Positions 1-10,896 of a stretch of DNA of 43,459 bases are shown one piece after another. Position numbers and translations under genes: made by a program. A model generated the notes under the pieces. The model had not been told where the DNA came from. It worked only from the letters and a program-made list of their open reading frames with translations, and searched no databases. This stretch comes from Chromatiaceae bacterium (GTDB lineage: Bacteria > Pseudomonadota > Gammaproteobacteria > Chromatiales > Chromatiaceae). Numbering within the stretch: the first letter of the stretch is position 1; every line of letters begins with the position of its first letter. The stretch lies in the NCBI GenBank assembly GCA_028277905.1, contig JANQFI010000617.1, positions 1-43,459 on the forward strand. The letters are read 5' to 3'.

Positions 1-99
1 GCAACGCGCACATGAAACGACTATGCATGCGCTGCCGCTTCGCGAAGGCGGACGAGAATCCTGCGCCATTCGGTATGTTTGTTTCCGGCAATCGCCTAA
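1..99 (+). repeat. Partial copy of dispersed 163-bp element (left edge of window)
   Basis: The stretch matches the right half of the full copies at 24691-24853 and 10462-10624, including the core around 57-99 that ends CAATCGCCTAA. It is cut by the window edge. It abuts the next copy head-to-tail and shares the TAA at 97-99. There is no convincing gene inside; the short reading frames here are not supported. Confidence 0.8.
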
Positions 100-259
100 G
101 GTGATTCCTGTCGATCTTCATACCAGCTCGCTTGTCGTTTCGCCCGCCTGCTGCGTCGCGCCAAGGGTTTCATTGTGGGTCTATGCGCCTGTCGGCACTC
201 CTTGCAGCTAGACGAAAATCCGGCGCAATCTGGTATGAAAATCTCCGCCAATTGCCGAA
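97..259 (+). repeat. Full 163-bp dispersed element, diverged copy
   Basis: It begins TAAGGTGATTCCTGTC and ends CAATTGCCGAA. It has the same length and order as the copies at 10462 and 24691, with more substitutions. It lies just downstream of the arginine decarboxylase stop codon at 289 and is in tandem with the partial copy to its left. Confidence 0.75.
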
Positions 260-288
260 GTAGACGACCTGTCTCTATGGCCATGGGA

Positions 289-2196
289 TTAGCGCTTGAA
301 GTAAGTGTAGCCGCTTAAGCTCTCGCTGAAAAGCTTTAGGATCTGTTGGCGTTCTCTTACGGTGATGCGCGACGCCCTGACCGAGCGCTCGGCAAAATCG
401 TGAAAGCGGCGGTACAGGTCCTTGGGTTGATGCTCGACGTAACCGAGGACGTCGGCGACGCTGTCACCTTTGAGCTCGTGAACGAACTCGACCTGGCCCT
501 TGGCATCGACGCGGACACTGGCGGCGTTGGTGTCGCCGAACAGGTTGTGAAAGTCCCCTAGAGTTTCCTGGTAGGCGCCCACCAGAAAAACGCCAATATA
601 GTACTCCTCGCCGTCCTTAAGAGAATGCAGCGGCAGGGTTTTCGCGTGGCCGGGGTTTCCTACGAAACGATTGAGCTTGCCATCGCAATCACAGGTCAGG
701 TCTGCGATGACCGCTTTACGGTCCGGCTTTTCATGGAGTCGATGGATCGGCATCACGGGAAACACCTGGTTGATAGCCCAGGCGTCCGGCAGTGACTTGA
801 AGACGCTGAAGTTCCCGTAATAGATATCGGCCAGGAAGTCACCTAGGTGTTCCAGCTCGGCAGACGGGTATTTGACTTGGGGTACAAAAGAGGCAATGGT
901 TTGCAGAATGGCAAAATAGCAATCCTCACCCAATGCGCGCTCACGTAAGGTGATTTGCCCGCGTAAGAAGGCCTCCTGGATCTGGTCGCGATAGTAGAAG
1001 GCGTCATTGTAGAACTCCTGCAAGCGCTTGAGCTCGATGTTGCGCCGGGCCTCGCAGAGGGCGCGAATGGGCTCGCAATGGTCTGCCTGGGGTAGGTGGA
1101 GATGCTTGGGGTCAAACGCGACGACATCGAGTATATTGAATAGCAAAACGGACATCGGAGCAACTATGGCACGTCCGGATTCGGTGATGATGACGGGATG
1201 CGGAAGGCCGTGAGGATCCAAGGATTCTTGTATCGTCTCGACCACATCGCTGCAGTATTCAGCCAAGGTGTAGTTGAGGCTGTAATGACCGCTGCCGGTG
1301 CCGTCATAGTCGATGCCCAGGCCGCCGCCGAGGTCAAGGTATTTGAGGTCGGCACCTTCGGCGGCGATATTGATGAAATAGCGGCACGCCTCGCGCACGC
1401 CGTTGCGGATGTTGCGGATGTTGGGTATCTGCGAGCCGAGATGAAAATGCAGCAATTGTAGGCAGTCCAGCTTGTTTGCTGCTTTCAGCCGATCGAGCAC
1501 TGCGGTGATTTGTGTCGATGTCAAGCCGAATAGACTGCGGTGACCACTGTCGTTGGCCCATTGGCCGTCGACTTTGCTGGACAGCTTGAGTCGGATACCA
1601 ATGAGAGGATCGACGCCGCACCAGGTACTGCGCTCGAGTATGATTGGGACTTCCTTTAATGTCTCGATGACAAAGATGCACTTGAGGCCAAGCTTCCGGG
1701 CTTGCAGGCCGAGGTCGATGAATTCGGCATCCTTGTAGCCGTTGCAGATAATCAAGCTCTCGGTGTTGGAGAGCGTCGCCATGGCAATGAGCAATTCGGC
1801 CTTGCTGCCGACTTCCAGGCCGTGGGCGTGGCGATTGCCGTAGTGGGTGATCGCCTGGACGACGTAGGCCTGTTGATTGACCTTGATCGGGAAGACGCCT
1901 TGGTAGCGGTTTTGATAACAGCTCGATTCGATCGCCTCTTGGAATCCTGGGTAGAGCTCGTTGATGCGTGTCTCGATGAGGTTTTCGAGGCGCAGCATAA
2001 TGGGCATTTGCAGACCGCGCTCTTCCAATCCGTGGACGATTTGGCGTAGAGAGACGCGGTGCTCGGCGCTCGACGTACGGGTAAGTACCTCGACCTCCCC
2101 GTGAGGGGATATGGTGAAGTAGCCGCAGCCCCATCGGTCTATGCCATAGAGGTCTGCGGAGTCGTCGGAGGTCCAGCTTGAGGTAATATTGTTCAA
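289..2196 (-). CDS. speA: Biosynthetic arginine decarboxylase (PLP, SpeA type)
   Basis: This enzyme decarboxylates L-arginine to agmatine, the first step of the arginine route to putrescine. The 635-aa length is normal for the SpeA family. Visible family features are the PLP-lysine motif GVFPIKVNQ (Lys about 105), the glycine-rich LDLGGGLGIDYDG phosphate-binding segment, and the C-terminal DLTCDCDGK block. The start codon is TTG (complement of 2194-2196); an AAGG about ten bases upstream could serve as ribosome binding site. It is the third gene of a minus-strand polyamine operon, 265 bases after the carboxynorspermidine decarboxylase gene. Family assignment is firm; the exact start is less certain. 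Confidence 0.95.
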   Translation of the reverse strand: MNNITSSWTSDDSADLYGIDRWGCGYFTISPHGEVEVLTRTSSAEHRVSLRQIVHGLEERGLQMPIMLRLENLIETRINELYPGFQEAIESSCYQNRYQGVFPIKVNQQAYVVQAITHYGNRHAHGLEVGSKAELLIAMATLSNTESLIICNGYKDAEFIDLGLQARKLGLKCIFVIETLKEVPIILERSTWCGVDPLIGIRLKLSSKVDGQWANDSGHRSLFGLTSTQITAVLDRLKAANKLDCLQLLHFHLGSQIPNIRNIRNGVREACRYFINIAAEGADLKYLDLGGGLGIDYDGTGSGHYSLNYTLAEYCSDVVETIQESLDPHGLPHPVIITESGRAIVAPMSVLLFNILDVVAFDPKHLHLPQADHCEPIRALCEARRNIELKRLQEFYNDAFYYRDQIQEAFLRGQITLRERALGEDCYFAILQTIASFVPQVKYPSAELEHLGDFLADIYYGNFSVFKSLPDAWAINQVFPVMPIHRLHEKPDRKAVIADLTCDCDGKLNRFVGNPGHAKTLPLHSLKDGEEYYIGVFLVGAYQETLGDFHNLFGDTNAASVRVDAKGQVEFVHELKGDSVADVLGYVEHQPKDLYRRFHDFAERSVRASRITVRERQQILKLFSESLSGYTYFKR

Positions 2197-2461
2197 ACGA
2201 TGCGAACCTTGGAGGATTGTTCGTAACGAGTGCTTGGCACGAGGAGACAGGCTCCCAATGACGCATGGAGAGCAGGGGTGTTCGTGCTTGTGGCCTCCGT
2301 GCCGCGATCATGGGGAGCCCGATGGCCGATCCGAAGCCCTGGATGCCGCGAGGGGAGCAATGCGCCCAATTGCGGCGGCAGGCGTAGCGATTGCCCTGGT
2401 ATCGATTGGCCGACTAAGGAGCTTAAGTTTAGTCGAACTGCTGGTGGTTGGGGGACGAATG

Positions 2462-3612
<1,151 letters not shown>

Positions 3613-3616
<4 letters not shown>

Positions 3617-4791
3617 ACCGCCATTTCCGTCCAAGGCAGGCCGTAGCGGCTCAGTGCCGCCATGAAGGGGTCGGGGTCGAACGTCTCCATGTTGTGCACA
3701 CCGGGGCGCATCCATGTGCCGGTCAGCATCATCATAGCGCCGATCATGGCAGGGACCCCGGTCGTATAGCTGATCGCTTGCGAGCCGACCTCGCGGAAGG
3801 CCGCTGCATGATCACAGATGTTGTAGACATAGAGCCCCTTTTCTTGGCCATCCTTGGTACCGCGAAGCACGCAGCCGATGCAAGTCCGCCCCTTGGTGAG
3901 CGGCCCGAGGCTCCCGGGGTCCGGAAGGACCGCCTTGAGGAGCTCGATGGGCGCGATCTCGCAGCCTTTGACGGAGATCGGGTCGATGCGCGTCATGCCG
4001 ACGTTCTCCAGCACCCGGAGATAAGTCAGGTATTGCTCCGAGAAGGTCATCCAGAAGCGTGCACGCTTGAGCCCCTTGAGGTTCTGTACCAGCGATTCGA
4101 GCTCTTCATGATAGAGCAGATAGCACTTCTTGGGGCCTATGCCTTCTGGGAAGTCGTAGATCATGGACCAGGCTAGGGGGTCGGTCTCCAGCCACTCGCC
4201 GTGCTCCCAGTAGCGTCCGCGTTGGGTGATTTCGCGGATATTGATCTCAGGATTGAAATTCGTCGCGAAGGCCTGCCCGTGATCACCGGCATTGCAATCG
4301 ATGATGTCCAAGGTGCGAATCTGGTCGAAATGGTGCTTTTGGGCATGGGCGCAGAAGACGTTGGTGACCCCGGGATCGAATCCGCTGCCGAGCAAGGCCA
4401 TGATGCCCCGAGACGCGAACCGCTCCCGGTACGCCCATTGCCATTTGTATTCGAACTTGGCCTCGCTCGGGGGCTCGTAGTTCGCGGTATCCAGATAGTG
4501 CACACCGGTCTCGAGACAGGCATCCATGAGGGATAGGTCCTGATAGGGCAGGGCGACATTGAGCACCAGGTCGGGCTTGAACTGGCGGATCAAGGCAACG
4601 GTCTGGGCAACGTCGTCCGCATCGAGCTGAGCAGTGTCGATGGGACGCGGGAGCCGTGCGGCGATGCGATCGCATTTGGACTTGGTTCTGCTGGCGAGCA
4701 GAATATTGTCGAATATCTCGGGGATCTGCGCACACTTGTGCGCTACCACTTGTGCGACCCCGCCGGCACCGACGATGAGCACTCGACCCAT
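3613..4791 (-). CDS. Carboxynorspermidine synthase (saccharopine dehydrogenase-like)
   Basis: This is an NAD(P)H-dependent reductase of the saccharopine dehydrogenase family. In this operon context it should condense aspartate beta-semialdehyde with putrescine or diaminopropane to carboxy(nor)spermidine. The N-terminus carries a Rossmann motif, VLIVGAGGVAQVVAHKC, and the protein runs 392 aa, as expected for the family. I choose ATG at 4791, 21 codons inside the longest open frame, because GGGAG lies at good spacing upstream and the protein then begins directly with the Rossmann strand. Its stop overlaps the start of the decarboxylase gene by four bases. It is the first gene of the polyamine operon. 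Confidence 0.92.
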
Positions 4792-5648
4792 GGCTTGTTG
4801 CTCCCGTTCAAGTAATGGATTGCGCGTTGTCCGACCTGTGTGACTCGGCGGCATGCACGAGCGGGTTGGGCGCTCCGGAGAGGCGTAAAGATCGCGAGAC
4901 GGCCGGCAACGGCGCGCACAGCATATCAGCAGTACGACGAACCTTGGAAGGTCCGCTGATGGTCCGGTGGCTCGCAGCCGTCGGAAGCATCTGAGCCGGC
5001 GAGCCGGGGGCGTTCTCAGCCCGGGCTTGACGACGGATTGGCCCTATGGAGACCCGAGGTAATCCGGCATGGATGACCGCGATTGTCGGGGGCGAAACAC
5101 GGGTAGTCTGAGTGGTGGCTCCCCCTAGGGCCTGGAGTGAACAGCGGGTGCAGCATAGCGTGGTCGGAGAGTAGGTCGAGCTCTCGCCGCCGGGCCGCCG
5201 GGCCGCCGATCGTGAAGCTGTCCTCAGCGTCGAGCGGGTTGCTCGGCGTGGCCAGTCTGCCTTGACGGTCCGTTCCCCAGTCATCTAACGTTAACATTCG
5301 ATCTCCAGGCTAATTGGCCGCCTTTCTCATCCGCGCCTGGCATTTGCTTGGGGTGGCTGACGCATTCTCGTGGACACTCCTGATCCAATCGGCAAGAGCG
5401 CGTATGCACAGGTTGCTGCGCCCGCGTGGGCAGCATGCACGCAACGGTCGTGCATGCAACTCCTGCATGCCACCATGAAGATCCCATGCATGGGCGCGAG
5501 CATTGCTGACTGAGCTCGTCGCCCTGGGCGGGCTCGTCTACCGGATCGGCGGCCATCCGCGGCTTACCCGGACCAGCCGTCATCTCGCGCGCTGCCTCAA
5601 ACGCCGCCCTGGGCGAAGGCGACCCCGCCGGCGCGACCGGAATGGGGC
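4792..5648. other. Intergenic region with clustered TGCATGC-type palindromes
   Basis: I find no supportable gene in these 857 bases. The left part is the 5' flank of the polyamine operon. At 5433-5457 lies a perfect 9-base inverted repeat, GCATGCACG/CGTGCATGC with a 7-base spacer, and at 5483-5494 a perfect palindrome CCCATGCATGGG. Further TGCATGC-like words lie at 4851-4859, 5402-5409 and 5463-5470. A plus-strand frame from 5503 may be the decayed N-terminus of the ATPase remnant that follows. Confidence 0.5.
5433..5457. repeat. Perfect inverted repeat GCATGCACG-N7-CGTGCATGC
   Basis: Two 9-base arms, 5433-5441 and 5449-5457, are exactly complementary and separated by CAACGGT. A separate CCCATGCATGGG palindrome sits 25 bases downstream. 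This could be an operator or a hairpin; no T-run follows, so it is not a classic terminator. Confidence 0.5.
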
Positions 5649-6712
5649 GTGCGCGTCAGACGACTGGCACGACGGGTCGACGAGTCGTTCTCCGGTCGCG
5701 GACGGACCGCACAGCAGTTGGAGCTCAACGCTGATTTGGATGGGGAGATCGCTCGCAGCATGCGGGCGCGCGAGCGCGACACGCGGCTGCATGCCGGCGC
5801 CGCGGGGGCCGCCCTGGTGGGGACGCTGTATCCGCCGGCCGCGCTGCTCGGCACAGGCGCAATCCTGTATCTGGCGATCCCGACCTTGCGCTTGACCTGG
5901 AAGGATCTCAGGGACAGGCGCATCAGTCCCTATCTCACCGACGCAATCCTGATCCCGGCCCTGCTGCTCAGCGGCAACACCCTGGTGGCCGCGCTCAAGG
6001 GATTGATGGGCGGACTCAATTGGAAGCTGATCAAGCAGACCGAGCACCGCTCGCAACGGGAGCTCGTCGACACCTTCGGCGATCGCCCGCAGAGGCTTTG
6101 GCTCCGGTGCGAAGGCAGGGAGGTCCAGGTCGGCTTCGACGAGCTGCGCAAGGGCGATGTTCTGATCCTGAGCGCCGGGGAGATCATCCCCGTCGACGGG
6201 ATCATCCAGCAGGGGCAGGCGATGATCGATCAGCAGCGCCTGACCGGCGAGGCGCTCGAGGTGGAGGGGGATCCGGGGGAGCAGGTGCTCGCCGCGACCC
6301 TGGTCCTCTCCGGTCGCATCGATGTCCTGTCGTCGCGCACCGGCGAGGACGTGGTCGCCAGCCAGCTCGGTGAGCTGCTGCGCGGGACGACCGAGTACAA
6401 AGACAGCCAGATCGTGCGGGGTTCTCGGATCGCCAGCGACGTGACGCCGCTGCACCTGATGCTTGGTGGCCTCACCTGGGGCCTGCTGGGACCGACCGCG
6501 GCCCTCTGGCGGTGCTATGGGCGCCGATGGGATACAACCTCGTTGACCTGGGCCCTATCAGCTTGTTGAACTACCTGCAGCTGCTGTCGCGCGAGGGGAT
6601 TCTGATCAAGGACGGCCGCGTGCTGGAGGCACTGGGCGACGCGGATACCGTCGTCTTCGACAAGACCGGCACCTTGACGGTCGAGCAGCCCGAGGTCGGG
6701 GCGATTCCTCGG
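5649..6712 (+). pseudogene. Remnant of a heavy-metal-type P-type ATPase (N-terminal half)
   Basis: An open frame from 5649 to 6569 carries two hydrophobic segments and an actuator domain with LTGEALEVEGDPGEQV, the TGE loop of P-type ATPases. Near 6508 the frame shifts by one base, after which the next frame continues with APMGYNLVDLGPISLL and reaches the phosphorylation motif FDKTGTLT at about 6658-6680. Shortly after that motif the ATPase stops: the nucleotide-binding domain, hinge (GDGxNDxP) and last membrane helices are absent. I see no CPC/CPH/SPC metal motif in the helix before the DKTG loop. From about 6711 the sequence belongs to another family, so this is a truncated, frameshifted remnant. 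Confidence 0.85.
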
Positions 6713-7315
6713 CCGGCGCAGCGCGCTGCAGGGGTTGCCGCAGCTCGGCGCGGACGACAGGGCCCGTCGGCCCGAGATCCAACAGGCAAGCTGGCGCGCG
6801 CTGATGCTGGGGCTGCTTGGGGAGAAGGCAGGCGATCCAAAGCGCCTGGTCGCGGAGCGGCTGGGGCTGCACCCGTCCAATGAGACAATCATGCGTTACG
6901 AATGGCTCGGCCTGTTCGACGATCAGCCGATCGACGGCGATGGGCGAGCGAGCTATTGCGATCTGATCTCCCGGCGGATGGTCGAGCGCCTGGGGGTGTT
7001 CGCGGTCGAGGGGGGGACGCCGATCAGATGGTCTTCTACTATGACGTGCTCGGGCGCTTCGGCGACGCGCATCAACGGATTCGATCGGTCACCAATCCTC
7101 GCCGAGGAGCAGGGCAGTTCACGGTGTGCTCCACGCTTACGTCGCTCACTTCGGCGATGTGCGCGCGCTATTTCCTGGAGGGCGAGGTGGGGCACGCCGC
7201 TGTGTTACAGCCGACAGATCGGCGCTTGTACACGAGAGTGCTTACAGAATACGAGGCGATGGGGATCCGCGAGTCGCAGACGCGAGAGGCGGCGGATGGG
7301 TCGTCCTTGCGATGA
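6711..7315 (+). pseudogene. Remnant of a saccharopine dehydrogenase-like C-terminal domain
   Basis: Read in two frames, this segment resembles the C-terminal part of saccharopine reductase proteins (Lys9 and LKR/SDH type). It begins LQGLPQLGADD and continues WRALMLGLLGEK and YEWLGLFDDQPIDGDG. After a shift in a run of seven G (7010-7016) it continues DQMVFYYDVLGRFGD, ARYFLEGEVGHAAV and LTEYEAMGI, ending at a TGA. The N-terminal Rossmann half is missing; the fragment is butted against the ATPase remnant. The G-run shift could be a slippage or sequencing indel, but the missing N-terminal half cannot. It is distinct from the intact carboxynorspermidine synthase gene at 3613-4791. Confidence 0.7.
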
Positions 7316-7368
7316 GCCTGCCCTGCGATCGCCCCTGTGAACAGGATCTCGGTCTCGACGAGACGGCG

Positions 7369-7850
7369 TCAGCGACGCAAAGCGGCACGCAAGCGTCGCG
7401 ACAGCGTCGTGATCGCACGCCGGCTCTCGCCCGTTGCGGGCAGTGATAGCCGCCAGGAGATCAGGCTCGCGAGCCGCAGGATGTGGTGCGCGCGAACGAC
7501 CTCCGAAGGGATCTCGGGGGGAGGCAGCTTGCGCGCATACCCTGCGAGAAACCGCTCGATGTCCACCGAGGGCCGCGCGGTGCAGCGAGCCCACCAGTGC
7601 CCCCAGCGAGGTCAGCTCCGTCGGCGCGGCCAGCGGCCTGCCCGGCTCGCCGTCGATCCAGGTGAGGAGCGTGGCCCAGCGCCATGGCCCACCGGTGGCG
7701 ACCGGTGCCACGCCGGATCGCTCGCGCGTGGACTAGCGCGGGGAATAGCGGTCGAGGGGCGGTGACATCGCTGGCCTCGGCGAGTCCGCGCAGCCATGCC
7801 AGCTCGCTCTCGAGCCCCAGCCGCTGCTCGAGGGCGCCGTTGCGATGCAG
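7369..7850 (-). pseudogene. Internally deleted aminoglycoside-phosphotransferase-like remnant
   Basis: Three frames on the minus strand give pieces in family order. About 7850-7700 reads LHRNGALEQRLGLESELAWL and VTAPRPL. About 7711-7560 reads WATLLTWIDGEPGRPL and LGALVGSLHRAA. 7369-7566 reads DIERFLAGYARKLPPP and ILRLASLISWRLSL. These match the N-lobe and the C-terminal end of APH/choline-kinase-like proteins. The central catalytic loop (HGD...N) and DFD-type metal motif are absent, so about the middle third has been deleted. It is fused at its 5' side to the SDR remnant. Family assignment rests on pattern recognition only. Confidence 0.6.
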
Positions 7851-8348
7851 GCGCAGCGCCAGCCGCAGCGCCTCGGAGGCTCCCATGGCAGCGAACTTGC
7901 TGATGCAGTAGCCGGCTTCCTGCTCCTCCGACACCCACTTGCCGGAGACGGAGACGATGTTGACGATGCGCGCCTGTCGCGCCACGAGGGCCGGCAGCGC
8001 CAGCCGGGAGAGGCGCCACAGCGCCTTGCAGTTGACCTCCAGCATCTCGTCGAGCGCGGCTTCCCTGGGGTCGCCCCATACAGAAAGCGCGTGGAACACG
8101 CCCGCGTTGTTCACCAAGGCGTCCAGCCGACCGAATCGCTCCAGCGTCGCGCTCAGCCAGCGGTGCGCATCCTCGGCGTCAGTGGCCTCGAAGGGATATA
8201 CCAGCGGCGAACCAAGGGCCGTTTTCACCGGCATTTTCGAGCCCGACCGAACGCCCAGGCTCAGACGCCAGCCACGGCGCGCCGCCGCCTCGGCGATCGC
8301 CAGACCGATGCCGCGGTTGGCTCCGGAGATCATCACCACCTTTTGCAT
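7851..8348 (-). pseudogene. Short-chain dehydrogenase/reductase, C-terminally truncated
   Basis: The frame starts at ATG 8348 and has the SDR cofactor motif SGANRGIGLAIAE (residues 8-20), NNAG (80-83), the serine of NIVSVSG and the catalytic YxxxK as YCISK (147-151). At about residue 166, where an SDR should continue for another 70-80 residues, the frame runs without a stop into a phosphotransferase-like sequence. The active-site residues are intact, but the substrate-binding C-terminal part has been lost, so activity is doubtful. It is divergent from the flavoprotein gene at 8590. Confidence 0.75.
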
Positions 8349-8589
8349 GGTCGACGCCCCTCCTCGATGGTCAATGACCGCGACCTTATCAGTCTCGACC
8401 GCTCCATCGTCCTTACTGCGCTGGCCGTCCGCAGGTCGTTCCGGCGGAGCGAAAAGCGCCGCAATCGTCGGGCGTACCACCCGGTCCCTGCTGACAAAGG
8501 CCGACGACAGTCCGACACGGCAAGAGCGCAGGTGAGCAGGGTCGGAACCGGGTCGGCCCTGCTCACCAGGTTTCGAGCTCGAGGTCCCA

Positions 8590-9903
8590 ATGCGCGATGA
8601 ACCGAGTTCCGCCCGTACAAGCCAAGCCAATACGCCGCGCATCGTCATCGTCGGCGGTGGCTTCGCCGGTGCAGCCGCGACGCGGACGCTGGAGCGCCGT
8701 CTGCCCGGGGCCGATATCCGTCTGCTCTCGACCGAGAACCATCTGACCTACAATCCCTTGCTGCCGGAGGTGGTCGGCGCCTCCGTGCTGCCCGGCCATG
8801 TGGTCGCGCCCCTGCGGCAGATGGTGCGCCGGGCCCGGGTGCACCAGGTCCGGGTCACCACCATAGACACGTGAGCACGCTGCGTGCACTACCGCGGCGG
8901 TATCGGGACCGGTAGCTTCGGCTATGACCACTTGGTACTTGCCTGCGGCAGCCGCGCGAATCTGCAGATGATCCCTGGCATGGCCGAGCATGCCTTGCCG
9001 CTCAAGACCGTCGGCGACGCACTGCACCTGCGCAACCGTGTCATCGCCCGTCTGGAGGCGGCGGAGCTGACCGAGGATCCGACGCTGCGCCGCTGGCTGA
9101 TGACCTTCGTCGTCGTCGGGGGCGGCTTCTCTGGCGTCGAGGTGGCCGGCGAGATCAGCGACTTCCTCGCCGAGAGCGGGCGCTGGTATCGCCATCTGCA
9201 AGCAGAGCCGCCGCGCGTGGTCGTGGTCCATGCTGGCCCCCACCTGTTGCCGGAGTTGCCCGAGCGCCTGGGCCACTTCACCGAGCGCAAGCTCGCCCTG
9301 CACAGGGGCGTCGAGCTGCGGCTCAGCACGCGCAGCCGCGCTATCGATGCCCGCGGCATCACCCTCGACAACGGCAGCCGCATCGACGCCGGCACCGTCA
9401 TCAGTACCATCGGCACGGTGTCGAGCCCGCTCATCGACGCCCTGCCGGCGGAAAAGGTTCGCGGGCGCTTGAAGGTCGCGGCCGATATGTCTGTGCCCGG
9501 ACTGCCCGGAGTCTGGGCCGTCGGCGACTGCGCTGCGGTGCCGAACAGTCGCGAGGACTGGTCGGTCTGCCCGCCCACGGCCCAATTCGCGTTGCGCCAG
9601 GGTCCACAGCTCGCCGCCAACATCGCCCGGCGCGAGCGGGGCCAGCCGACGCAAGCCTTCGGCTATCGTCCCAAGGGACTGATGTCGGCCATCGGTCACA
9701 ATCGGGCCGTCGCCCGCGTCTTCGGCATCAACCTGTCCGGCTTCATCCCCTGGCTGCTCTGGCGCGGCTTCTATCTGCTCTACATCCCCACCCTGGCCCG
9801 CAAGGTTCGGGTCTATCTGGAGTGGAACTGGGCCATGCTCTTTCCGCCGGACATCGCTCATCTGCGTTTCACGAGGACAGTCGACGCGGACGAAGATCCC
9901 TGA
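8590..9903 (+). pseudogene. NDH-2-like FAD/NAD(P) oxidoreductase gene interrupted by in-frame TGA
   Basis: Type II NADH dehydrogenases pass electrons from NADH to quinone at the membrane. The N-terminal piece (8590-8874) has the FAD-binding motif IVIVGGGFAGAAATRTLE. The second piece has the NAD-binding motif FVVVGGGFSGVEVAGE, then VPGLPGVWAVGDCAAVP and the CPPTAQFALRQG block. The C-terminus is hydrophobic (GFIPWLLWRGFYLLYIP). The two pieces are in the same frame and are separated only by TGA at 8872-8874; GTG at 8884 could restart. Apart from that codon the gene looks complete (about 437 codons). It may be a recent nonsense mutation, a sequencing error, or translation as two polypeptides. Confidence 0.85.
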
Positions 9904-10060
9904 CGCCGGGGTCGGGAATAGCGCGCGTCGGCGCGCGCCGAGCCAGGATCTACCAGGCGCATGGGCAGCGGTGTCAGTCCCGCAGTGATCGTCACCTTGC
10001 CGCTCCTGTGGGACTACCCTGAAGCCTGTTCGGCATCCTGGTCGACATCATCCGGGCAGA

Positions 10061-10113
10061 GGCAGACGAAGATCCCGCGCAGTCTGGTATCGGAGTCTCC
10101 GGCAGTCGCCGGA
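10061..10113 (+). repeat. Half copy of the dispersed 163-bp element
   Basis: GACGAAGATCCCGCGCAGTC and TCCGGCAGTCGCCGG match the 3' part of the element at 211-259 (GACGAAAATCCGGCGCAATC, CCGCCAATTGCCG). The left part of the element is not recognisable here. Confidence 0.5.
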
Positions 10114-10461
10114 GAAACCGGCAGGGCTGGCCGAGCTTGCGTGACGCGACGGTCGCGAGCCCGTTCAGGAGCCGCAAGCCGATGACGCCGCCATACCGCA
10201 GGGTGCCGCTTGGGCGAGCATGATCATGGTCGGGATGGTCGAGCCCAGGCGCGATATTGACGCGCCGTCACAGAACGGTGGATAACCCACAGCACTGGAG
10301 CTTGGATGTCGCCTTTCGCGAGGATGACTCGTGCGTGCGCCAGCCCACGCCCGCGAGCATCTCTCCGTGTTGCGTCCTATCGGCCTGAAGCGATTGAAAA
10401 GCGATTGCACCTAGCTTCGCATTACGAACAAGTGCCCGAGGGCAAGGTTAGGATGACATTC

Positions 10462-10624
10462 TTAGGCGATTGCCGGAAACAAACAGACCGAATGGCGCAG
10501 GATTTTCCCTCGCCTTCAAGGAGCGGCAGCGGGCGCATAGTCGAGCCCTGTGCCCGCTGCCGCGACGCAGAAGGTGGGCGAAAGGACAAGCCAGGCGGTA
10601 TCTTTGTTGACAGAAATCGCCTTA
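10462..10624 (-). repeat. Full 163-bp dispersed element with terminal inverted repeats
   Basis: The left end TTAGGCGATT and right end AATCGCCTTA are near-perfect inverted repeats. The internal sequence is nearly identical to the reverse complement of 24691-24853, including the palindromic GCAGCGGGCA...TGCCCGCTGC core around 10526-10562. Short length, terminal inverted repeats and no transposase frame suggest a MITE-class element. Confidence 0.85.
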
Positions 10625-10871
10625 GACCAAGCGTTTATTCGAGCCTCCAGTGACTTCAGCCGCCTAAGCAGTATCAGCCTGTTCGAATATTAGCCGCGAT
10701 TGATGCAATTGCCCTGGGGCTCGGGGGACGATGCTCTCGATTCGGCGCCGCTTGGTGCGATTCGAGCTGTTCTTTTCTCCGTTGCTGGCGATGCTTCTCG
10801 CAGTGGAGCATTCGGGCTTTACTATCGGCAGACCTTGGTCTACCTTCTGGAGGTGACAAAGGCTACTGACC

Positions 10872-10896
10872 AAGGACGGACGCAATGTCTGTCCTT
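10872..10896 (+). promoter_or_regulatory. Stem-loop in the leader of the dioxygenase operon
   Basis: AAGGACGGAC and GTCTGTCCTT pair over ten positions (one G-T wobble) around a GCAAT loop, about 100 bases before the first ATG of the operon. No T-run follows. It could be an operator, an RNA leader element or the end of an upstream transcript; function is inferred from position only. Confidence 0.4.

Noticed and set aside
6711..7315. Segment as the nucleotide-binding domain of the ATPase
   Set aside because: It lacks the KGA, HP and GDGxNDxP motifs and instead matches saccharopine reductase C-terminal blocks.
8872..8874. TGA in the NDH-2-like gene as a selenocysteine codon
   Set aside because: No redox-active Cys is expected at this place in the family and I see no SECIS-like hairpin just downstream; a nonsense mutation is simpler.
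10443..10653. Similar reading frames over two repeat copies (about 10306-10653 and 24608-24892)
   Set aside because: The shared peptide arises because the 163-bp element is the same DNA; there is no start signal and flanks differ.
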